This document shows, piece by piece, positions 58,378-64,000 of a stretch of DNA of 64,000 nt. Both the position numbers and the translations under genes were made by a program. How positions within the stretch are numbered: position 1 is the stretch's first letter; each line of letters opens with the position of its first letter. This DNA comes from Microbacterium terrisoli (GTDB taxonomy: Bacteria; Actinomycetota; Actinomycetes; Actinomycetales; Microbacteriaceae), in NCBI RefSeq assembly GCF_030866805.1, contig NZ_CP133019.1:1116001-1180000 (forward strand). The letters run 5' to 3'. A model generated the notes under the pieces. It did not search any database. It was not told where the DNA came from and worked only from the letters and a program-made list of their open reading frames with translations.

Positions 58378-59631
58378 GTGACCTCTGCCAGCCCCGTGCG
58401 CCGATTCGGCGTGCTGCGCAGCTGGAAGACGGCCCCGTACCTCGTCGGTGCCGGGCTGGCGATGATGGGCGACAACATCGAGCACGTCATCACCTATCTG
58501 GTGCTGTGGAACACGTTCCACTCGCCCGTGCTCGTGGGGTTCCAGCTCGTCAGCCACTGGCTGCCGTTCCTGCTGTTCTCGGTGTATGCCGGTTCATTGG
58601 CACAGCGCTTCGACTGCCGGCGGATCATCCAGATCGCGCAGTACCTGTTCATGTTCGTGTCGCTGTGCTGGGGAATCCTGTTCCTGACCGGAACTCTGCA
58701 GCTGTGGCAGGCGTGCGTGCTGCTCGTGCTGCATGGCCTGGCCGGCACCCTGTGGGGGCCGGCCGAGCAGATGATGCTCTACGACTTCGCCGGGCGCGAA
58801 GAGCTGCCCTCGGCCGTCCGGGTGAATGCGACCTTCCGCAGCCTCGGCATCCTGTTCGGACCCGTCGTCGGGTCGGCGCTGCTGCTGACCCTGGGCACGA
58901 CATGGGGCATCTTCGCGAACATCCTGTTCTATCTGCCCGTCGTGCTGTTCCTGGCGCGCACGAAGTTCACCGGGCATGCGCGAGAGGGCCTGTTCTCGAC
59001 GGGACGCGTGTCGATGCTGCAGTCGTTCAAGGTCCTGGGGGTGGTTCGGCACCATCCGCGGATCATGGGCATGCTGATCCTCGCCGCGCTGGCCTCGGTG
59101 AGCATCGGTGCGGTGCTGCAGACCTCGATGCCGGTGTTCATCGCCGTGCTCACTCCCGCCGGCGCCGACGGCGAACTCGTCTACACGGCGCTGCTGTTCG
59201 CGCTGGGCATCGGGGGTGTGGCCGGCGGCTTCTTCCTCGAGGCCAGCGGCTGGTTCCGCCCGACGGCGACCACCGCGGTGATCAGTTCGATCCTGTTCGG
59301 CGCGTTCGCGTTCGTGTTCGCGTTCACCGGGTCGCTCGCCGTCGCCCTGATCGCGCTGGTGCTCACGGGCGTCGCTCAGATCACGGCGACGGCGACCGGT
59401 CAGGCGATCGTGCAGCTGGAGGCGCCGCCCGCCGAGCGCGGACGCGTGCTCGGCGCCTACAGCATGTTCGGCCCCGGCATGCAGACCTTCAGCGGAGTGA
59501 CGGTCGGCGTGCTGGGCACCCTGGTGGGAATCCCGTTGACCGTGATCATCGGCGGTCTGCTGCTGGCAGTGGGTGCAGGGCTCACCGGCCTGTACATGGC
59601 GCGAGGCCGGCGACCCAGCCCGATCGAGTAG
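58378..59631 (+). CDS. Major facilitator superfamily transporter
   Basis: This 417-residue transporter starts at GTG and has about twelve hydrophobic helices with a central loop around GHAREGLFSTGRVS. The first helix is preceded by SWKTAPYLVGAGLAMMG, and the pattern is that of the MFS-3 enterobactin-exporter-like group (long hydrophobic helices, few charged residues). The substrate cannot be predicted; drug or siderophore export is typical for the group. It is 70 bp downstream of the UbiB gene and convergent with the FMN reductase, leaving 7 bp between stops. Confidence 0.85.
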   Translation: MTSASPVRRFGVLRSWKTAPYLVGAGLAMMGDNIEHVITYLVLWNTFHSPVLVGFQLVSHWLPFLLFSVYAGSLAQRFDCRRIIQIAQYLFMFVSLCWGILFLTGTLQLWQACVLLVLHGLAGTLWGPAEQMMLYDFAGREELPSAVRVNATFRSLGILFGPVVGSALLLTLGTTWGIFANILFYLPVVLFLARTKFTGHAREGLFSTGRVSMLQSFKVLGVVRHHPRIMGMLILAALASVSIGAVLQTSMPVFIAVLTPAGADGELVYTALLFALGIGGVAGGFFLEASGWFRPTATTAVISSILFGAFAFVFAFTGSLAVALIALVLTGVAQITATATGQAIVQLEAPPAERGRVLGAYSMFGPGMQTFSGVTVGVLGTLVGIPLTVIIGGLLLAVGAGLTGLYMARGRRPSPIE

Positions 59632-59638
59632 AGATGCT

Positions 59639-60202
59639 CTATGCGCGCAGCGGCGACAGGGCCACGTGCAGCTGCGCGATCTCGTCGAGCATCGCGCGCA
59701 GCAGACGCTCGTTGTTCTCGGTCGGCTCGAAGTCGCCTTCGTCGCCGATGCGCTGAGCCGCCCACGCGAGCTCGATGTTCACGGTGGTCGGGACCAGCCC
59801 GAGCGCCATCTCCACCGGCCGGATGGCCGTCGCGCCCCGCGTGCCGCCTGAGATCCCGCCGTAGCTGACCGTTCCCACGGGCTTGCGCCGCCACTCCTGG
59901 TGCAGATAGTCCAGGGCGTTCTTCAGGCTCGGCGCGAAGCTGTAGTTGTACTCCGGCTGCACGAACACGAACCCCTCGGCGGCCTCGACGCGGGCGCTCC
60001 ACGCCTTGGTGTGCTCCTGTGTGTACTGGCGCAGCTTCGGGTGGTTGGGCTCGTCCATCAGGGGCAGGGCGATCTGCTTGAGATCGGCGAAGTCGACCTC
60101 GAATCGCCCGTCGGCTTGGGCTTCACCGTGCACCCATTCGGCGATGGGCAGTCCGATGCGGCCCTCGCGGACGCTGGCGGCGAGAATCATGAGACGGGTC
60201 AT
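59639..60202 (-). CDS. NADPH-dependent FMN reductase (NAD(P)H:quinone/azo type)
   Basis: This 187-residue flavodoxin-like protein has ASVREGRIGLPIAEWV at the phosphate-binding loop and PEYNYSFAPSLKNALDYLH, the motif that binds FMN in the SsuE/ChrR family. SYGGISGGTRGAT near residue 115 completes the FMN site. The AAAGGAGA ribosome-binding site supports the ATG at 60202. It would reduce FMN, quinones or metals. It is divergent from argS with 135 bp between. Confidence 0.88.
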   Translation of the reverse strand: MTRLMILAASVREGRIGLPIAEWVHGEAQADGRFEVDFADLKQIALPLMDEPNHPKLRQYTQEHTKAWSARVEAAEGFVFVQPEYNYSFAPSLKNALDYLHQEWRRKPVGTVSYGGISGGTRGATAIRPVEMALGLVPTTVNIELAWAAQRIGDEGDFEPTENNERLLRAMLDEIAQLHVALSPLRA

Positions 60203-60337
60203 ATGGTGTCTCCTTTCCGCGCGGTGCAACCGGCGGCACCGGATGACCATTCCCCTTGTGTCGAACGGCATCGTGTCGAACGGTTGCGGCCACGCCCTCA
60301 GGGGATCGTCGGCCGGAGCACTTAGAATCAGTCCTCT

Positions 60338-62002
60338 ATGGATCCCGCAGCTCTCTCCGCCACTTTGCTCGATGTCGTCCGCCCGCTGGCCGAGGCCCGA
60401 CGACCCGAGTCGACGGCAGGGCTCACGGCCGAAGACCTTCCGCTGGAGCGGCCGAAGAACCGCGACCACGGCGATTGGGCCTCCAATGCCGCGCTGAAGC
60501 TGGCGAAGAAGGTCGGCGTCAATCCGCGCGAGTTCGCCACCGAGATCGCAGCAGCGCTCGCCGTCGTCTCGGGCATCGCGACGGTCGAGGTCGCCGGTCC
60601 CGGCTTCATCAACATCCGGTTGGATGCCGCGGCCGCCGGTTCTCTGGCCAAGACCATCGTCGAGGCCGGTGCCGCATACGGAACGAACGAGTCGCAGCGC
60701 GGCAACACGATCAATCTCGAGTTCGTCAGCGCGAACCCCACCGGCCCGCTGCACATCGGGCACACCCGGTGGGCCGCGCTGGGCGACTCGATGGCGCGCC
60801 TGCTGCTGGCCAGCGGTGCCACGCTCGTGCGCGAGTTCTACATCAACGACGCCGGCGCCCAGATGGAGCGCTTCGCGCGCTCGGTCCTGGCCGCCGCCAA
60901 GGGCGAGCCGACCCCGGAGGACGGCTACGCCGGCAGCTACATCGGCGAGCTCGCCGCCCGGGTGCTCGCTGCCGAGCCCGGGCTGCTCGACCTGCCCGAC
61001 GACGAGCAGCTGGTCGTCGCCGGGGAGCGCGCATACTCCTTCCAGCTCGCCGAGCTGCAGGCTTCGCTGGAGGCCTTCAACGTGCACTTCGACGTGTGGT
61101 TCAGCGAGCGCACGCTCAAAGACAGCATCGACGGCCACCCCAGCCTGGTGGATGAGGCCGTGGACCGCCTGCGCGAGCAGGGACACGTGTTCGAGGCCGA
61201 CGACGCGGTGTGGGTGCGCACCACCGCGTTCGGTGATGACAAAGACCGGGTGATCCGTCGTTCGAACGGCGAGTACACCTATTTCGCGTCGGATGCCGCG
61301 TACTACCTGAACAAGGGCGACCGCGGCTTCGCGCACAAGATCTACCTGCTCGGTGCCGACCACCACGGCTACGTGCACCGCCTCAAGGCCATCGCCGGCG
61401 CGGCCGGCGACGACCCCCAGAAGGACGTCGAGGTGCTCATCGGCCAGCTCGTCTCGGTCAACGGTGCGCGGCTGAGCAAGCGCGCGGGCAACATCATCGA
61501 GATGGACGACCTGCGCTCGTGGCTGGGCACCGACGCCCTGCGCTATTCGCTGGGTCGCTACCCGGCCGACTCGCCCCTGACGCTGGACCCCGAGCTGCTG
61601 CGCAAGCGCACCAACGACAACCCGGTGTTCTACGTGCAGTATGCGCACGCGCGCACGCACAACGTCGCGCGCAACGCGGCTCAGGCCGGCGTGGACCGCA
61701 GCGAGTTCGCCCCCGAGACGCTCACGCACGAGACCGAGTCGGCGCTGCTGGGTGCGCTGCAGGAGTTCCCGCGTGTGGTCGCCTTCGCCGCCGAGGTGCG
61801 CGAACCGCACCGCGTCGCGCGCTACCTCGAAGAGCTCGCCGGGCTGTATCACCGGTGGTACGACAACTGCCGCGTCATCCCGCTGGGCGAGGCTCCCATC
61901 GAGTCGGTGCACCGCACCCGTCTGTGGCTGAACGATGCCACCGGACAGGTGCTGCGCAACGGGCTCGACCTGTTGGGAGTGAGCGCGCCCGAGCGCATGT
62001 AG
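60338..62002 (+). CDS. argS: Arginyl-tRNA synthetase
   Basis: This 554-residue class I synthetase charges tRNA-Arg. [20 protein letters not shown] contains the HIGH motif, and [18 protein letters not shown] the variant of KMSKS usual for bacterial ArgRS. The N-terminal additional domain ([20 protein letters not shown]) contacts the tRNA D-loop and the C-terminal helical domain binds the anticodon. The length is typical. It is followed 24 bp later by the LmeA-like gene and then lysA, the usual actinobacterial order leading to hom-thrB-thrC. Confidence 0.96.
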   Translation: MDPAALSATLLDVVRPLAEARRPESTAGLTAEDLPLERPKNRDHGDWASNAALKLAKKVGVNPREFATEIAAALAVVSGIATVEVAGPGFINIRLDAAAAGSLAKTIVEAGAAYGTNESQRGNTINLEFVSANPTGPLHIGHTRWAALGDSMARLLLASGATLVREFYINDAGAQMERFARSVLAAAKGEPTPEDGYAGSYIGELAARVLAAEPGLLDLPDDEQLVVAGERAYSFQLAELQASLEAFNVHFDVWFSERTLKDSIDGHPSLVDEAVDRLREQGHVFEADDAVWVRTTAFGDDKDRVIRRSNGEYTYFASDAAYYLNKGDRGFAHKIYLLGADHHGYVHRLKAIAGAAGDDPQKDVEVLIGQLVSVNGARLSKRAGNIIEMDDLRSWLGTDALRYSLGRYPADSPLTLDPELLRKRTNDNPVFYVQYAHARTHNVARNAAQAGVDRSEFAPETLTHETESALLGALQEFPRVVAFAAEVREPHRVARYLEELAGLYHRWYDNCRVIPLGEAPIESVHRTRLWLNDATGQVLRNGLDLLGVSAPERM

Positions 62003-62026
62003 TCACCGGAGAGGGGCCCGAACGCC

Positions 62027-63058
62027 ATGGCTGATCGACCAGCACCCTTGCCCGACCCGACCGAGCCGCTGCGCATTCCGCCGAAGCCGCCGCTGCCGGC
62101 GGCCGTGACCGAGCCCATTTCGTCACAGACGCCGGATGCCGCGGCCGCCGCATCCTCGTCCGCTGCGGCCGAACCCCCGGTGGAGCCCGAGGCGACGACG
62201 CTGCCGTTGCCGGTGGTTCCGGTGGGAGAGCCGGCCTCACCGCAGTACGCGCAGCAGCCGCCGGTGCAGCCGCAGCAGGCTCCCGCCCCGCCGCGCAGGC
62301 GCCGGCGCTGGAAAGCACCGGTCATCACGCTCAGCATCGTCGTGGTGCTGGCGGTGCTCGCCGGTGTCGGCTGGTTCGCCGGCAATGCGTGGGCGAAGCA
62401 GACCGTCATCGACGAAGTGCAGCAGAAGACCCGCCAGGCCCTAAGCCTGCCCGCCGGCCACCGGGTCGACGTGACCGTCGCCGAGCCCATGCTGCCCCAG
62501 CTGATCGCCGGCGACCTCAGCTCGCTCAGTGTCACGGTGCCCGATGCCCCTCTGGGCAAGACGACCGGTGACGTCACACTGCATGCCACCGGCGTGCCGA
62601 TCCGCGGTGACGGCGCCGCCGCCGGCGCCCAGGCCACCGTGAGCCTGAAACCCGACGCGATCGCGAAGCTCGCCGGCTCCCTCGGCCGCACCGTGCCCGG
62701 GTCGCTGCACATCGCAGGCCACGACGTGGCGATCTCACTCGACCCGTCGCAATTCCTCAGCGGTGTCTCTTTCACCCTGACGCTGCGTCCGAGCGCGAAG
62801 GACGGCGAACTCGTGCTCGCCCCCGTCGCGTTCGAGGTCGGCGGAGCGAGCATGTCGGCCGACATCATCCGCCAGCGCTTCGGATCGCTGGCCCCGGGCA
62901 TCCTCGCCCCGCGCACGGTGTGTGTGGCATCGGCGTTCCCGAAGGGCATGACGATGACCTCGATCGAGGTGAGCAAGGATGCCGTGGTCACCTCGTTCGA
63001 CGTCGACCCGCGCATCATGTCGGACCCGTCGTTACAGAAGCCAGGCACCTGCGGGTGA
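62027..63058 (+). CDS. LmeA-family phospholipid-binding protein (DUF2993)
   Basis: The protein has 343 residues. A Pro/Ala-rich cytoplasmic N-terminal region of about 90 residues ends with a basic RRRRRWKAPV, then one membrane helix at about 105-125, followed by an extracytoplasmic DUF2993 domain containing TVPDAPLGKTTGDVTLHATG and SLKPDAIAKLAGS. Mycobacterial LmeA helps in lipomannan elongation. The Cys pair in RTVCVASAF and the final GTCG may form a disulfide. In this lineage it is probably an envelope lipid-handling protein. The upstream neighbour is argS. Confidence 0.82.
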   Translation: MADRPAPLPDPTEPLRIPPKPPLPAAVTEPISSQTPDAAAAASSSAAAEPPVEPEATTLPLPVVPVGEPASPQYAQQPPVQPQQAPAPPRRRRRWKAPVITLSIVVVLAVLAGVGWFAGNAWAKQTVIDEVQQKTRQALSLPAGHRVDVTVAEPMLPQLIAGDLSSLSVTVPDAPLGKTTGDVTLHATGVPIRGDGAAAGAQATVSLKPDAIAKLAGSLGRTVPGSLHIAGHDVAISLDPSQFLSGVSFTLTLRPSAKDGELVLAPVAFEVGGASMSADIIRQRFGSLAPGILAPRTVCVASAFPKGMTMTSIEVSKDAVVTSFDVDPRIMSDPSLQKPGTCG

Positions 63059-63162
63059 CCCGACTAGACTCGGAGGCACTCCCGGTGCAGGCGTCGACCC
63101 GAGCGGCGCGACCGGAGATCCTTCTGGAACGCCGCACCGAAGCACCCACGATTGGACCGTTC

Positions 63163-64000
63163 TTGTCCGCCTCCGCCCACACCGTCGCCCCGCCGCCGGT
63201 CCCCGACGACGCCAACGCACTGGAACAGAAGGTCTGGCCCGCCTCGGCCGCCCGCGACGAGCACGGAGAGCTGACGATCGCCGGCGTCCGCGCCGCCGAC
63301 CTGCGCGACAGGTTCGGCACTCCGCTGTACGTGCTCGACGAGGACGAGGTGCGCACGCACGCACTGCGCACCGTCGCCGCCTTCGACGCCGCCACCGCCG
63401 CCTACGGCACGACCGCCCGCGTCTACTACGCCGGCAAGGCGTTCCTGTCGACCGAGGTCGTGCGCTGGGTCACCGAGTGCGGCATGAACGTCGACGTGTG
63501 CACACTGGGCGAGCTCGAGGTGGCGCTGGCGGGCCGGGCCGACCCCGCGCGCCTGGGGTTCCACGGCAACAACAAGAGCACCATCGAGCTCGAGCGCGCC
63601 GTCGAGGTGGGCGTGGGCACCGTGATCGTCGACAGCGCGATCGAGATCGAGCGCCTGGCCGCCATCGCCGACCGCCACGGGGCCGTGCAGCGGGTGCTGG
63701 TGCGCGTCAACAGCGGCGTGCACGCCGAGACCCATGACTTTCTCGCGACGGCCCACGAAGACCAGAAGTTCGGCTTCGCGATGGATGCCGCGCCCGCCGC
63801 AGTGGCCCGCATCCGTGAGCTCAGCTCGCTCGAGCTGCTCGGACTGCACTGCCACATCGGTTCGCAGATCTTCGGCGTCGCCGGCTTCGCCGAGTCGGCC
63901 GCACGCCTGGTCGACCTGCACGCGCAGCTGTTGGAAGGCGGCCCGCTGCCTCTGCTGAACCTCGGCGGCGGCTTCGGCATCGCCTACACGGCAGCCGACG
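63163..64000 (+). CDS. lysA: Diaminopimelate decarboxylase, 5' part (cut by the window edge)
   Basis: The first 279 codons of a PLP-dependent decarboxylase that makes lysine from meso-diaminopimelate. YYAGKAFLSTEVV holds the cofactor lysine, VDVCTLGELEVAL and LLGLHCHIGSQI lie on the barrel, and LLNLGGGFGIAY near the end binds the phosphate. The start is uncertain: a TTG at 63163 gives a typical N-terminus (SASAHTVAPPPV), while an in-frame GTG at 63085 has a good GGAGG site and would add 26 residues. The remaining C-terminal part lies outside the window. Confidence 0.85.
   Translation, partial: MSASAHTVAPPPVPDDANALEQKVWPASAARDEHGELTIAGVRAADLRDRFGTPLYVLDEDEVRTHALRTVAAFDAATAAYGTTARVYYAGKAFLSTEVVRWVTECGMNVDVCTLGELEVALAGRADPARLGFHGNNKSTIELERAVEVGVGTVIVDSAIEIERLAAIADRHGAVQRVLVRVNSGVHAETHDFLATAHEDQKFGFAMDAAPAAVARIRELSSLELLGLHCHIGSQIFGVAGFAESAARLVDLHAQLLEGGPLPLLNLGGGFGIAYTAAD

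Overview
The window is about 64 kb of a high-GC Gram-positive chromosome, and almost all of it is coding. The gene content points to an actinobacterium of the family Microbacteriaceae, most probably Microbacterium or a close relative. The main evidence is WhiB, SigH with its zinc anti-sigma factor, the fused 2-oxoglutarate decarboxylase Kgd, the GuaB1-type IMPDH-like protein, a 13E12/DUF222-HNH protein, and frequent GTG/TTG starts with ATGA/GTGA stop-start overlaps. Nothing looks like a prophage, plasmid, insertion sequence or CRISPR array. The genus call is inference from gene content and order.

Region 1 (1-11.4 kb) is an old actinobacterial neighbourhood that parallels M. tuberculosis Rv3219-Rv3231c: a DUF6459-like protein, the PdtaS-type histidine kinase, WhiB1, RsgA, AroA, SigH and its anti-sigma factor. 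An AlaA-type aminotransferase, a small helix-turn-helix protein, a CpaB/SAF-like protein, a CpaE/ParA-like ATPase and a Bcp peroxiredoxin lie around or within it. A convincing SigH-type promoter sits in front of sigH. Region 2 (11.4-16.2 kb) is a divergent glycerolipid module: lipid kinase and alkyl-DHAP-synthase-like flavoprotein on the minus strand, TetR regulator and GlpD on the plus strand. It matches the order of Rv2249c-Rv2252 and has an inverted repeat between the two divergent starts.

Region 3 (16.2-27.6 kb) holds an APC permease, Kgd, GuaB1, an orphan AbiEi-like protein inside about 2 kb of repeat-rich DNA, and two coupled CNNM/CorC membrane proteins. Region 4 (27.6-38.1 kb) is metabolic: old yellow enzyme, NnrD, a GT87-like membrane protein, a thiamine-binding protein coupled to a Nudix hydrolase, MetX and MetY on either side of an alpha/alpha-barrel protein, an SDR coupled to a peptidase-E-like protein, and uracil-DNA glycosylase. 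Region 5 (38.1-46.3 kb) has the DUF222-HNH protein, a protealysin-like M4 peptidase overlapping its emfourin-type inhibitor, and a complete five-gene oligopeptide ABC operon.

Region 6 (46.4-55.7 kb) contains an alpha/beta hydrolase, a SIP-domain protein behind a DtxR/IdeR-like iron box, an atypical arginase-family protein coupled to a small HExxH-type protein, PspA next to a TPM-domain membrane protein, DUF3097, TrmB, a quinone-reductase-like enzyme divergent from a TetR regulator with two palindromic operators, and tRNA-Arg(CCG). Region 7 (55.9-64 kb) holds a PadR regulator with an ABC1/UbiB kinase, an MFS transporter, an FMN reductase, ArgS, an LmeA/DUF2993 protein and the 5' part of LysA. 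The last gene runs off the window.

Most of the window is ordinary core genome. The least explained parts are the repeat-rich island at 23.2-25.2 kb, short tandem repeats at or near the stop codons of three minus-strand genes, and the arginase-like protein that lacks canonical metal ligands.
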